Positions 10,280 to 20,995 are shown, numbered from the stretch's first letter. The stretch is DNA of 64,000 bases from Doryteuthis pealeii (GCA_023376005.1 CM042141.1:91324107-91388106); one strand, 5' to 3'. Numbers and translations are program-made. Notes: a model not told the origin generated them from the sequence alone.

Positions 10280-10560
10280 ATTTATCTCCTTGGAACCACA
10301 AGGTTCAGGGTTCAATACCAGCCCTCGCCAACTCGGCACATGTGTAGCAGTTTGTATCTGTGCAGTAAAGTGAAAGTTGGTAGGTGTGGCACTCCACCTC
10401 AGATGCAAAACAATCTCCCTTGTCGAGTGCTAGTGAAAAGGAGGTTAGACTCCCTCACTGTCCACCTACTGACAATCGGCCACTCTGCCTACTTTTCTTA
10501 TTATATCAAGTGCAATATTTCTCCTCCACCCAAGTAAAGTTATATCGTATCCAATAAAGA
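10280..10560 (+). repeat. SINE-1 copy
   Basis: The B box is GGGTTCAATACC. The family body follows: CCTCGCCAACTCGGCACATG, TGGTAGGTGTGGCACTCCAC, AGTGCTAGTGAAAAGG, GACTCCCTCACTGTCC, and the tail TTATTATATCAAGTGCAATA. The A-box region is degraded. An open frame at 10250-10537 is a by-product of the SINE. Confidence 0.8.
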
Positions 10561-10794
10561 TAGGGGTCCATGCTAGAGTGCAACACCCCCCCCATCCCGC
10601 TGAACAACAACTAGTTCAAATCAAAGCATTCCAATCCAGAAAGATTTGAATTTACAAAGTTCAAAGTTTATCATTGCTTAATTGTGCAGGTTCTTTGTAA
10701 AAAGGAAAGTAAAATGATTGTCTTATCAGGTATTATACACCAGCGTAGAGAAACAGAATGTTTGATGCACAAACTAAATTTAATTAAAATTTAA
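10561..10794. other. Unassigned stretch
   Basis: No repeat family or gene recognised between the SINE-1 copy and the T-rich tandem array. Confidence 0.35.
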
Positions 10795-10957
10795 GTTTTT
10801 TTTTTTTCTTTCTTTCTACACTAAATAGAAAGAAGGTTTTTTTTTCTTTCTTTCTTTTCTACACTAAATAGAAGAATTTTTTTTCTTTCTTTCTTTTCTA
10901 CACTAAATAGAAAGGTTTTTTTTTTTTTTCTTTCTTTTCTACACTAAATAGAAAGAA
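10795..10957. repeat. T-rich tandem array, about four units of ~40-45 bp
   Basis: Four successive units each consist of a pyrimidine block (TTTTTTTCTTTCTTTC) followed by CTACACTAAATAGAAAG. Units differ by small indels in the T and CTTT runs. No coding role is seen. Confidence 0.85.
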
Positions 10958-11134
10958 GTAAATAAATTGAAAGTTATGTCACTTGGATGTTACAAGTAGG
11001 AGAATTGCAGAGAGAAAAGGTTTTTCTTTTAATTGGAGGAGAAAAAAAAGGAGAAAAAAAAGAAAGAAAGTTGACTTCAAAGTTTATATCAATGAAACAT
11101 TTGTGCCTATAAAATCAACCGACTACTTGATCTT
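10958..11134. other. Purine-rich stretch
   Basis: Contains GGAGAAAAAAAAGGAG-type runs near 11040-11070. Nothing else was recognised. Confidence 0.4.
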
Positions 11135-11580
11135 TTTGTTTAATGGCATATAAACTTTCATGGGTTATTTAATGCCAATGCAATATTTGCAGAACAACAG
11201 CCCATTGATCAGGCCATCCATGTGAATCTCGGCCAATGAAAAATGGACTTTATGGACATTTTCCTGACAAAGATCTGGCAACTAATGTAGATTTTTTTTC
11301 TCTTCTAGAACGCAGGCTCCTGTAAATCCCTTTAAAAAAAATGCATACCCATTTTTGGTTTTATTTATTTGTTTAATGGCATATCAACTCCTTATGGGTT
11401 ATTTAATGTCTAAATATAATTCACTTCTAAATGTTTAATTGTAATATCTATACTTTTAATATTCAATTACATTTTTTAAATTGCACTTGTCTTCAATCAT
11501 TTGTTCTCACACAGTAATATGGTTTGGTTTCTTTGTTTAATGGCATATCAAATCTTCTTGGATTATTTAATGCTAAAGCC
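11135..11580 (+). repeat. Three solo GGCAT hairpins
   Basis: The hairpin module occurs three times at about 11139-11180, 11366-11412 and 11536-11577 (for example TTTAATGGCATATCAACTCC then GGGTTATTTAATG). None is followed by the rest of the GGCAT family, so these are isolated 5' modules or heavily truncated copies. Confidence 0.65.
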
Positions 11581-12534
11581 ATTCTTGTAGAAGAACAATG
11601 TGGTACTATTTAACCCATAGCTAGAGAGATGAGGGAGTACATACCTTCTCCCAAGAGTATTAGTCTAAAAGTAAATGTAATATGTTACTACTGCATCACA
11701 GGGACTTCCCCTATGCTTTCAAGTATTCCTATATAATATAAATCATTTTTAAACAGAACTATTTGACCCATAGATGGGAGCCTAACAGGCACTAACACTC
11801 CTCCAGATAAGTTTTGTAGCTGAAAACTTGCTCTATCCAATGGTGTTATATTGTGCTCCCTGTGTTAACATTTATGTGTATTGTAAAATCCAGTCTTAAC
11901 ATTAAGGATGTCAAAGCTCTTTCTTTTTTTTTCTTTTTTAAATGTGTTGGCCTTTGGGTATTAAGTTGTTGTTTTTTTTTTTCTGTTTGTTTTATCATGT
12001 AAATAGCAGCAAAAAGAATTTTAAAGATACAATGTAGCAAATAGGGGTTAAAAAGAAAAAAAGCATTTAAATGAAGATAAGTAGAATGTATAAAACAAAT
12101 GTGCAATGTGCATGTGACCTTGCTACAAATCCTTTACTGCAACGGTTTAATGATTCATGCAGATGGTAATAAAAAGATGGGCATTTTTCTAACAACTGCA
12201 TGTTGAAAGCTTTTTCTTTTTTGCTTTTTTTTTCTCCCTTTAACGAAGAAAAATAAAAAGCACACCCACCATGTGCATAAACACATTTACACTACTTTCT
12301 TTTAAAAACATGGTACCAATAAACAAAAAGGTTAAATTTATATTTTGCAACAAATAAATGTCTATTCTTTTCAGTATAGAACATTAGTTAACACAAGTTG
12401 AAGTACCCATTAATGGTAGGGTAAGTCACAGTATGACTTAACAGATAAATGTCAAAAATCCCTTCTACTTATTTCTTTCAACGGCTATTTTACCTGTTCA
12501 CTAAAAATTTATACCAAATGGTTAGAAATTATGC
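11581..12534. other. Mostly unassigned, with GGCAT body debris
   Basis: About 11700-11800 has CTTTCAAGTATTCCTATA and GGGAGCCTAACAGGCACTA, matching the GGCAT body. The rest is AT-rich with T-runs; the minus-strand frame at 11846-12106 is low complexity. Confidence 0.45.
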
Positions 12535-12985
12535 GATTTAGTTTAATGGCATATCAAACCTATGGGTTATTTAATGCCAAATCTTTTTTGTATATATGAT
12601 TTGTATGGGAATAGTTTGTAGGTAAATATTTTTTTTAAAGAAATTGTTTAAGTGCGAAACAACAGTTGGTAATAAATTTTGCTTTTCAGTGTATTTTTTG
12701 TTCAACTCACTTTTAAAAAAATCATAGATGGAACCCAAACAGATACTACCACTCCGGGTCAGAGTGGACCTGGGATTAATGGCAATTAAAGGGTACTTCA
12801 CACTCTCCAAAGCTCCAGAATTAGAATTTCACCAATAGATGCATTTTAATGTCTTACCCAGTACACTAAGACCCTCGCCTACTGCCTTCTAGCATATGCA
12901 AGTCTTGGGGTTTGCCAGAAGGGCAATAGAGTCAGGAAAATTATATAGGTGATTGATTATGACCAGCCAAATTATCTGAGGAGGT
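12535..12985 (+). repeat. GGCAT family copy
   Basis: Starts at GTTTAATGGCATATCAAACC with the paired GGGTTATTTAATGCC. It continues through ACAGATACTACCACTCCGGG, TCAGAGTGGACCTGGGA, TAATGGCAATTAAAGGGTAC and ends near GATTATGACCAGCCAAATTA. Confidence 0.8.
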
Positions 12986-12999
12986 TAGAAAATGTAAAA

Positions 13000-13265
13000 T
13001 TTTACTATAAAAGATAAGTTCATAAAAATTAAATTATACTAGCAAATATATCAAATTAGAAAGGCTAATGACACTAAATAAGAATGCAGATAAAAAGATT
13101 TGAAACAGAGGGGGGTATAATCGAAAAATAGAACAACTGAAACTTACTCTTTCATCACTGTCTTTCATTGCTAAATTTTTCTAATTTAATTATTTAATTA
13201 AAATAGGAAGTAAAGAATAAAATGACAGTTATTTTTTCTTGTTTTTACAGAAGAAATAGATTACA
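13000..13265 (-). repeat. Family R partial copy
   Basis: CTTACTCTTTCATCACTGTC then TTTCATTGCTAAATTTT and AATAAAATGACAGTTATTTT are the inverse of the middle of the 6.6 kb copy, without the outer edges. Confidence 0.55.
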
Positions 13266-13306
13266 AAAAGTCGCCATTTTTCTCAAACCCCACCCAAATT
13301 TGGAGA

Positions 13307-13310
<4 letters not shown>

Positions 13311-13340
<30 letters not shown>
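13311..13340. repeat. Poly(A) tract
   Basis: About 30 A in a row; no element recognised immediately upstream. Confidence 0.9.
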
Positions 13341-13344
<4 letters not shown>

Positions 13345-13844
13345 ACATAACTCTACCAATTTTGGGAATTGGAAGCTCAAATTTTGGGGATTGTCTAACA
13401 ATCTACACCGAGACAAAATTTCAGAAAAATTGAAGGACGTGGTGACATAGCCTGGATGATTTAACATGGAATTACCCATATATTAGCTCTAAAATAGTCA
13501 CTGTTATCCATCGCTTCCAAAGAGGAGGATTCTTGTAAATTAGATTTTTAAGTGAGCAACACTAAAAGATATTTATTGACTTAAACAATTATGTTTAAGT
13601 ACCTTTGAATTAACAAATATCTTTTAGGACCTACTTACAGTGATTAGTATTTATTAATTTTATGGCAGTTAGTAAACAGAAATAAAATTCTAATTTTGTT
13701 TCCTAATCGTTGTAGAACGAGACGGAGAAGTGGCAATAAAAAGTAACTGAAATTAAGATTAAAGAAATAATAGTTATTAGAAAATAATTGACAAATCAAC
13801 TAATAATAAATAGTTGTATTTAGATTTTTTTTTAGACAGTTGTC
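13341..13844. other. Unassigned stretch
   Basis: No repeat family or gene recognised. A short resemblance to 18S rRNA near 13480 was judged coincidental. Confidence 0.4.
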
Positions 13845-14007
13845 CTGATCTTTATTATTATATGCACAACATTTTGGCCAATAAGACCTCCAACCTTCAG
13901 GTGTTTCTCGTTGAACTCTGGAATCTTCATGTCGTAACTGGGATCTGTCATGGAACTTTAGAGGACACATCAGATGAAACGTTGTGTATAATAATAAAGA
14001 TGAGAAC
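13845..14007 (+). repeat. Family E copy with terminal inverted repeats
   Basis: Starts CTTTATTATTATATGCACAA and ends GTTGTGTATAATAATAAAG, an inverted pair of about 19 bp, so this ~160 bp unit is itself a small fold-back element. The core reads CCTTCAGGTGTTTCTCGTTG. Confidence 0.7.
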
Positions 14008-14040
14008 AAAAAACTGAAAAATATAATTAATAATACTTGT

Positions 14041-14512
14041 GTTCCTTAATCTTCCAACTGTTATCATCTTGCAACACCCTCTGGTTAAAAATGAGACCGT
14101 CCTAATCATCCAAAACGAAATGCAAAAATCTAAATTCTGATTATTTGGTGTTGCTTATCTGCCAAATTATTTCTTATAAGTGTCTTCACCTCAGCTAAAT
14201 AATGGACCATTCTGTTTTTATTATAAAGAAAGGGAAGAAAAAGGACCTGCTATACAAAAATAAAAAGAAAGAAACAAAGAGTAGGGGAAAGATATAGAGG
14301 GGGGGTGAGCGCACAGAAGCGATAACGCTAATCTGTTTTAATCAAACATAATGAAAAGGGGAAAAAAAAGAAAAAAAAAAGATTGAGAGCGAGTTAAATC
14401 AAGATTATTATACTTTTTACATACTGAACTATTTTGCAATAGTAAGTAAACATATCAAATATTGTAATAACTAAATTATCATAGTGTGGCATATCCACAG
14501 GTCCTACTAGTT
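14041..14512 (+). repeat. Family G repeat
   Basis: Landmarks are CTCTGGTTAAAAATGAGACC, TTATCTGCCAAATTATTTC, GTCTTCACCTCAGCTAAAT, GATAACGCTAATCTG and CATATCCACAGGTCCTACTA. The same order is found at 40.70-41.12 and 47.94-48.25 kb. No coding capacity; class unknown. Confidence 0.7.
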
Positions 14513-14527
14513 TATTATAATAATAAA

Positions 14528-14769
14528 GTAAAGTTGTCGGGGTGGCCTTGAGTCGGTAGCAGCCAATAAGTGAGGGAGTCTATCCCCTTTTCACTAGCGC
14601 TAGACCAAGGAGATTGTTTTTGCGTCTGAGGCAGAGCGCCACACCTACCATCAGCTCGTTACGTTACTGCACAGATCCCTGTGCTACTCATACACTGAGT
14701 TGGCGAGGGCCGGTATCGAACTAGGAACCTTGTGGTTTCTAGCTGAACGCTCTACTGACTGAGCTATTG
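14528..14769 (-). repeat. SINE-1, near full length
   Basis: On the minus strand it begins ATAGCTCAGTCAGTAGAGCG (A box) and has the B box GTTCGATACCGG about 35 bp later. It continues through CTCGCCAACTCAGTGTATG, AGCTGATGGTAGGTGTGG, CTAGCGCTAGTGAAAAGG and the final CCACCCCGAC. It is one of the better preserved SINE-1 heads here, about 240 bp. Confidence 0.88.
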
Positions 14770-15204
14770 AAACTTAGAAATACAGAGAATTTGGGCCACT
14801 TTATAAGTCTTCAGCAAGAAAGAAGATCACTGACACTAGCAGAGGAAACTACTACAAAACTATTCTTGCTACACTGATACACAAAACGGTATGAGAAAAT
14901 TCAACTCGGATCAGAGACTGAAGAATTTCTATCCACCCAGTCAAATGTCAACGTACTAAGACAAACATTTTATCTGAATTAAAAAATACTAAAAAGAAAA
15001 AAAAAGTATAGGTACAAGGTCACACTTTATTAGGTACAAGTGGAACTGTAGAGATATCCACTTGACATTTCACACAACAGGAGGAGGAGGAGGAGGAGGA
15101 GATAGTTTGTAGTAAAGAGTGGGAGGTTCTCCTCCTCTACTCACAGTCACATCAACTTGAATGTTGAATCAAATAACTATAACATGACCTTGATATGATT
15201 AGTT
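14770..15204. other. Unassigned stretch with (GGA)n
   Basis: A (GGA)n run of about 23 bp lies at 15079-15101. A minus-strand TACCTAATAAAGTG motif near 15025 resembles a poly(A) signal but has no gene behind it. Confidence 0.4.
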
Positions 15205-15547
15205 TGGTATACTAACAAGATTTGATTTGTAGGAGACAATACAAGATTAGCATAATTACTAAGTTCAATACAGGTAAGGTGGGTGGGGTGGGGGGAGGTG
15301 TAAATAGGTATTTTTAAATTTATAGATACAGAAATATTTAATAAAAATAGATTCACAGATTTTATTCAGCATCAAGTTATTATTACAATAATATACATTA
15401 GGTGGGCTAAAATATTTACTTTTAGATGGCATTAGGAGTGTTTAATTTTAGACTTTCATTGAAAAAGATTAATTGAGATTATACTGTGATAGTTGTCATT
15501 AATATACTTTCTTTTTGTGTTTTATTTTTTTTAAATTTCAGAATGGG

Positions 15548-16110
15548 TTGGCTTGATTTTATGGCATGTCAACTTTTGGGTTATTTTATGCCAAAAACGT
15601 TTTTGCTTTATTTATTGTTGTTGAGTAATCAAATTTTTTTTTTAAACTCATTTTAAAAAAAATCTATCTAACCCATAAATGGGACCCTAACAGGTACTAC
15701 CACTCCAGGTCAGAGTGGGCTGGTGAATAATGGCAATGAAGGGGTACTCTACACCCCAAAAAACTCCAGAATTTGGAAACTCACCACTAGATGCCAGTTA
15801 AATATCTTACTGAGGACAGTCATTGCTTTCAAGCGCATGCATGATTTCTTGGGAGTTTGCTATTAGAGAAATAAAGTAAGACAATCATATAGGTGCTAGG
15901 GTTTTGATATGACCAGCTAATTGATCAGAGGAAGCCTCTATGATTGCCTGTTTAGTCATCATAAGGGCCAAAGCACAATGTTGCATGTCAGACTGCCCAG
16001 CACCTGAATTCCCCGCCTTAACCATCATGGGGGTCACACTCACTGCCAACAGTGGTTTGTCCTATTGGGAGGGCCTTACCACTCTGCAGAGGTGCAGTCA
16101 GCGTATTCTA
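15548..16110 (+). repeat. GGCAT family, near full length
   Basis: Opens with TTTTATGGCATGTCAACTTT and TGGGTTATTTTATGCC, then CAGGTACTACCACTCCAGG, AATGGCAATGAAGGGGTACT, ACCACTAGATGCCAG and GAGGGCCTTACCACTCTGCA. It runs directly into the LINE tail. Confidence 0.82.
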
Positions 16111-16114
16111 ACGC

Positions 16115-16585
16115 CCCAGAAAGTGATGTCAATATATGCATAGGAAATGCATGGATTGCTACAGAGAGATTATCAAGTCATATGGAAATCTGATCTTCTA
16201 ACCGTGTCAGTTCTACTGTATGGCTGCACCACTAGGACTTTGACGAAAAGCTTTTGAGAAAAAGCTAGAATGGAATTACATCATGATGCTATAGGCTGTC
16301 CCGAACAAATCATAGAAACAACAAGCTATAAGAAAGCAGCTGTACAGCCACTTACGTCCTATCATATAAACCATCCAAGTATGATGAACAAGACATCCTG
16401 GAAAAGCAAGGGCAAACTCGTAAGTGATGTTTCTCCTGTCGGCATCTACCTGTGGACATAAACATTGGTAGGCTGACCAGCAAAAACAACATAAATCAGC
16501 TCTGTGCAAAAAGACCTGCCAGATCAATCATCACCCCTAACAGGTCATTTTGGCAAGAGAGAGTTAGCGTGACCTGATGATTGTA
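16115..16585 (+). pseudogene. LINE ORF2 C-terminal remnant
   Basis: Frame-broken translation gives RLSVIWKSDLL, then VLLYGCTTRTLTK, EKKL.WNYIMML, and later RESWRDLM-like residues. This is the region after the reverse transcriptase palm in a non-LTR retrotransposon common in cephalopods; clade not assigned. Several stops and frameshifts make it dead. A 72-bp tandem array follows directly, where a 3' UTR would be. Residues equivalent to an internal FFQA stretch are missing. Confidence 0.8.
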
Positions 16586-16592
16586 TTTTTGA

Positions 16593-16811
16593 AAAAGTAG
16601 TTACGTCTCATCTGCAGAAAGATTTATACAGTTTATAGAAGGCATGAATAATTGAATGCATAAATAGTTAGGTCTCATCTGCAGAAAGATTTATACAGTT
16701 TATGTAGAAGGCCATGAATAATTGAATGCTAAAAAAGTAGTTACGTCTCATCTGCAGAAAGATTTATACAGTTTTATGTAGAAGGAATAATTGAATGCAT
16801 AAAAAGTAGTT
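16593..16811. repeat. Tandem array, three ~72-bp units
   Basis: Unit: AAAGTAGTTACGTCTCATCT, GCAGAAAGATTTATACAG, TTTATGTAGAAGGCATG, AATAATTGAATGCATAA. It lies between two LINE tails that point toward it. Mirrored copies are at 27122-27345 and 30053-30275. Confidence 0.9.
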
Positions 16812-16885
16812 TGCAAAATTCCACCAGGGTCCAGACTCGGAGACCAGTGGTAAATAATAAAATCAAAGATATTACTTGAGTATAA

Positions 16886-17340
16886 TCAATATATGATATT
16901 GAAGAAAAAGAACATCTTCAAGGCATACCACAGCACAGTTCTATTGACTTTTGCTATTGCTTTTGGCAAGTCTTCTAGAGAGCACCTAGTACCCACAAAG
17001 CTGATGAATATAAGTTTTTGCTGATTACCAACACTTGGTGCGTCCATGTGTAGGAGTTCATAGAAGGACATCGCTTATGAGTTTTGTTCCTTACTCTCCA
17101 GCATTGCACAGTATGTCTTTTTGTTCTAACTTGGAAGGTTTGTAAGATGGGAGGTAAGTTGCTGTTTCGTCAGGTATTGCTTCCAGGATGTGTCAAAACA
17201 GTATGCAAGCATCTTGTGTAGTTCCTTATCAATGTATAAAATATTTAAAGTCAAGTGTTGAAAATTGTTTGTACCCATCTTGGTTATGTAGGCACTTTGA
17301 ATGTGTAACTTCCAAGCTAAAAGAAGAAAAAACAAAAAAA
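16886..17340 (-). pseudogene. LINE ORF2 C-terminal remnant (opposed copy)
   Basis: Minus-strand pieces read TSWKQYLTKQQLTSHL and CSLEDLPKAIAKVNR in the expected order for the same LINE tail as at 16.1 kb. It is diverged from that copy and convergent with it. Stops and frame changes break it. Confidence 0.78.
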
Positions 17341-17447
17341 AAAACTAGAAACAAGCAAAATATGTTGAAAGTTGACCTAAAAAGGGATCTAAACTCAATG
17401 TTGCTACTTTAAAATTTTTAAATATACAAGGGTTTTTTTTTTGTTTG

Positions 17448-17655
17448 TAGGAAATGTAATTAGCAAGATGAGTTCATCTCCTGGACTTGGCTGTTTGTGT
17501 TTCCTCTTTACACTAATGCCTTTGAGAAAAGATAAATCTATCTCTTCTCTCTCTCAAGCTATAGTAAATAGTAGGGGTAGATTGGGTTCTTTTGAACTAG
17601 TTGTCTTATCAAAGCTAAGAGAAGGAAAATGAATTCAAACCAGTTGTACTCCAAA
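17448..17655 (+). repeat. SINE-2 copy
   Basis: TAGGAAATGTAATTAGCAAG is the head; then CTAATGCCTTTGAGAAAAG, CAAGCTATAGTAAATAGTAG, TAGATTGGGTTC and AAAATGAATTCAAACCAGTT. An A-rich tail follows. Confidence 0.72.
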
Positions 17656-17844
17656 TTAAAAAAAAAAAATTAAAAAAATAAAAAAAAAAATCAACGTGTA
17701 TCACATCCTGCCCCGTGAACAGAGGAGTTTGGGTAATACGTACGTTTTAAAGTCGGAATACAAAGGCCCATATAAATGGCTACTAATAGTGTGTAAGTCC
17801 TCCTTTTCACCTGAATATGGCAGCTATGTAATATAGTATCAGAG

Positions 17845-18105
17845 TCCTGCGTCCCTGACGCACAAAAATAAAAAGAACGCAGTAAAATTGTATCCATGCA
17901 TCCCAGTGTTTCTTTTTCTTCCTCATCATTTCAAGCTAACTGTAAATACATTCCAACAGTTTCTAAAGAAATTATTACATAGGTAAGTTACAAGGTAGGA
18001 GTTAGATGGCCTTTAATTGGGGCCCATAAATTTCCCTGGGGGACTTATTCAAAGCAAATATGTATGTCCAGGACACAATAAATCAAAAAGCTATCAGCAT
18101 CACTG
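17845..18105 (-). mobile_element. hMITE copy 3
   Basis: Right end CTATCAGCATCACTG at 18105. The interior has CCTGCGTCCCTGACGCAC, CATCATTTCAAGCTAACTG and TTTCCCTGGGGGACTTATTC. The opposite end is replaced by other sequence (AGAGTCCTGCGTCC). Confidence 0.72.
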
Positions 18106-19534
18106 TAGTATGAGGTCTCTGGTGCTGGAGTCAATTATACTGGTATATCTAGGTAAGTTCCCATGACTGTCCATAACTGCAACCCAAATTGTATTTGATG
18201 GGTGTGGCTTGCTGAAAATGACAGCTGCAATATGTCTTCATATATACTTTAATGAGTTTAAAACATATATTTAAATATAGTCAAATCAGCTGAATGTTTC
18301 TGAAAACAGTTTTGTTTATCACCTGCCATGAAAGTTTAGGATCTTTTTCTGGATAAGGAAATCATCACTGGGAAACATGACAAGCATATAGGTGTTCATC
18401 AAAATTGGTCTAAAATACTATGTATGTCACACCTGTGAAGATAGACTTCAGGTTTACTAGTGGGTCCTTATGAATTCTAAACAGAGGACAGACCAAACAT
18501 CATAGGCCATTCCTGTTGAATTCACTCTTAAAGTGGAAGAGGGAAAAAATATACAAAATGTACCACAGTCCCTAATTTTTGGCACTTCATTACAGTTAAA
18601 AATTCAATGTAAGCTGTTAGAGTTGAATCGATATATAAAATGAATCAGAATAAATCATTATTACTAGCAACAGAAAACAACCCTCAGGGCGTTGTAAAAT
18701 TAATTTTTGAAAAGACATTGCCTGACAATAAACTACTCAAATTCAAAAGCCAAGTTTACTTGCTTGATACAAAGTTAGAACTAAAAACTTTACATTATAA
18801 ACTAAAAATACCAGGTTGTAACTAAAAATTTTTGAGTTCCTAACTTTGGTATCAAGCAGTCAATACTTGGCTTTGATTTTTGAGTAGTTATTGTCAGGGC
18901 AATGTCTTAATCAAAACCTAATTTTTACAAACGCCCTGAGGGTGTGTTTCTGTTGCTTAGTAATAATGATTATCTGATTCATTTTATATATCATTACAAC
19001 TACTAACAGCTACATTTGAATTTAATCTGTATGAAGTGGCCAAAAATTAGACTGTGGTACAATTGTATATTTTTTTCCTCTTCTCCACTTTAAAGAAGTG
19101 AATTCAACAGGAATGGCCCTATGATGTTTTTGGGTCCTGTCTCTGTTAGAATTATAAGGACCCACTAGTAAACCTGAAGTCTATCTTCACAGGTGTGACA
19201 TAACATAGATATTTTAGCCATTATGAAAACACCTATATGGGCGTGTCATGTTTCCCAGTGATGATTTCCTTATCCCAGAAAAAGATACCTAAACTTTCCA
19301 TGTGCAAGGTGATACAAAAACTGTTTTTCAGAAACACTCAGCTGACTTGACGTATATTTATTATATGCTTTAAAACACCCCTCATTAAAGTATATATGAG
19401 ACATTTGCCAGCTGTCATTTTCAGCAAAGCCATCACCCATCAAATCACAATTTGGTTGCAGATTTATGGACAGTTCCATGGAACTTACTAATTATACCAG
19501 TATAATGACTCCAGCACCTCAAGACCTCATACTA

Positions 19535-19815
19535 CAGTGATGGCCTGATAGATTTTTTGATTTATTGTGTCCTGGGACATACATATTGCTTTGAATAAGT
19601 CCCCCAGGAAAATTTGTTGGGCCAAATTAAAGAGCCATCTAAACTACCCTTGTAACTTATTCCTATGTAATTATTTCTTAGAAACTGTTGGATGTATTTA
19701 CAGTTAGCTTTGAATATGGATGAGGGAAGAAAAGAAAAACACTGGGAAATGCATGGAGTACAATTGTTACTGCGTTCTTTTATATTTTTTGTGCGTGCAG
19801 GGACGCAGGACTTCT
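19535..19815 (+). mobile_element. hMITE copy 4 (noisy duplicate of copy 3)
   Basis: Starts CAGTGATGGCCTGATAG, i.e. the family end with two extra bases. The interior matches copy 3 inverted. It is part of the fold-back, not an independent insertion. Confidence 0.65.
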
Positions 19816-20029
19816 GATACTATTAATTCTAGCTTGCCATTATTCCAGGTGAAAAGGAGGACTTAACACACTATTTTAGTACCCATTTATATGGCCTTTT
19901 GTATTCCGAACTTTAAAACGTACGTATTTACCACTCCTCTTGTCACGGGCACAGGTATATTGTTTGATACCGGTGATTTTTTTATTTTTTATTTGTTTTG
20001 ATTTTTTTTTTTTAATTTGGAGTAACAAC

Positions 20030-20230
20030 TGGTTTGACATTCAGTTTTTCCTTCTCTTAGCTTTGGATAAGAAACAACTAGTTCAAAGATACCCAATCTA
20101 CCCTACATTTACTTATAGCTTTGAGAGGAGAAGAGAATAGATTTTATCTTTCTCAAAAGGCATTAGTGGTAGAAGAGAAACACAAACAGCCAAGTCCCAG
20201 GAGTGAACTCAATCTTGCTAATTACAGTTC
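20030..20230 (-). repeat. SINE-2 (inverted duplicate)
   Basis: Inverse of the SINE-2 at 17448-17655, with extra single-base insertions. Confidence 0.6.
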
Positions 20231-20444
20231 CTACAACAAAAAAAAACCCTTGTATATTTAAAATTTTAAAGGTAGCAATACCATTTGAGTTTAAGATTCC
20301 TTCTTTAGGTCAAACTTTCAAACAGTATTTTTGCTTGTTTCTAAGTTTTTTTTGTTTGTTTTTTTTTCTTCTTAGCTTTTGGAAGTGTACACATCAAAGT
20401 GCCTAACATAACCACAGATGGAACAAAACAATTTTCAACACTTG

Positions 20445-20803
20445 ATTTAAATATTTTATCAACATTGAATATAGGAAACTACACAAGAATGCGATACTGT
20501 TTTGAAACACATCCTGGAATGCCCCCATACCTGACGAAACAGCACTTACCTCCCAATCTTTACAAAAACCTTCCATTAGACAAAAGACATACTGTGCAAT
20601 GCTGGAGAAGTGTAAGGAACAAACTCCAAAAAGCGATGTCCTTTCTAGTGAACTCCTAAACCACATGGACGCACCAGTGTTTTGGTCAATCAGCAAACTT
20701 ATTTCATCAGCTTTGGGTGGTATAGGTGCTCTCTAGCAGACTTGCAAAAGGCAAATAGCAAAAGTCAATAGAATCTGTGCTGGTGGTATGCCTTATAGTC
20801 CGC
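20445..20803 (+). pseudogene. LINE tail (inverted duplicate, truncated by gap)
   Basis: GNYTRMRYCFETH and CWRSVRNKLQKAMSF are visible. It is the same LINE tail as at 16886-17340 read from the other strand, cut by the N gap. Confidence 0.65.
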
Positions 20804-20903
20804 NNNNNNNNNNNNNNNNNNNNNNNNNNNNNNNNNNNNNNNNNNNNNNNNNNNNNNNNNNNNNNNNNNNNNNNNNNNNNNNNNNNNNNNNNNNNNNNNN
20901 NNN
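20804..20903. other. Assembly gap of exactly 100 N
   Basis: A round 100-N run is the conventional placeholder for a scaffold gap of unknown size. It separates the end of copy A-right from the start of the palindrome at 20904. Confidence 0.99.
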
Positions 20904-20995
20904 GCTACTCATGTGCTGAGTTGGCAAGGGCTGGTATTTGAACCTTGGAATCCTGTAGTTCCTAGGCGGGATGCCTCTACTAACTGAGCTAAACA
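20904..20995 (-). repeat. SINE-1 head, truncated by gap
   Basis: Minus strand: TAGCTCAGTTAGTAGAGGC, a degraded B box TTCAAATACCAGCCC and CTTGCCAACTCAGCACATG. It is the mirror of the SINE-1 at 36349. Confidence 0.78.

Larger units (their letters stand above)
15205..18822 (+). repeat. Large repeat unit, copy A-left (forward)
   Basis: Colinear in the same orientation with 28730-32290. Order inside: GGCAT copy, LINE tail (plus), 72-bp tandem array, LINE tail (minus), SINE-2, hMITE (minus), family R edge. It differs from the later copy mainly by single-base indels, often in homopolymers (for example CATCCTGCCCCGTGAACAG versus CATCCTGCCCGTGACAG). At about 18822 the sequence turns back on itself. 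Confidence 0.9.
18838..20803 (-). repeat. Large repeat unit, copy A-right (inverted)
   Basis: Reverse complement of about 16880-18820, so 18.82 kb is a fold-back point with almost no spacer. It is visibly the noisiest copy, with many extra bases (for example GTGTTTCTGTTGCTTAG against GTTTTCTGTTGCTAG in the 25 kb copy). It stops at the N gap in mid-LINE. Confidence 0.9.

Noticed and set aside
10795..10957. Regularly spaced repeat as a CRISPR-like array
   Set aside because: Animal DNA context, no unique spacers of constant length, and the variable part is a T-run; it is a simple tandem array.
13470..13520. Resemblance to antisense 18S rRNA (TTAGCTCTAAAAT ... CACTGTTATCCA)
   Set aside because: Only a few short words match and neighbouring sequence does not follow rRNA order, so chance or a very old fragment is more likely.
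15010..15040. Minus-strand AATAAA as a gene poly(A) signal
   Set aside because: No exon, frame or other 3' UTR feature is visible upstream on that strand.
15079..15101. (GGA)n run considered as a leftover sequencing-adapter sequence at a fold-back edge
   Set aside because: The run lies about 100 bp outside the repeated unit and the flanking bases do not match a hairpin adapter as I know it.
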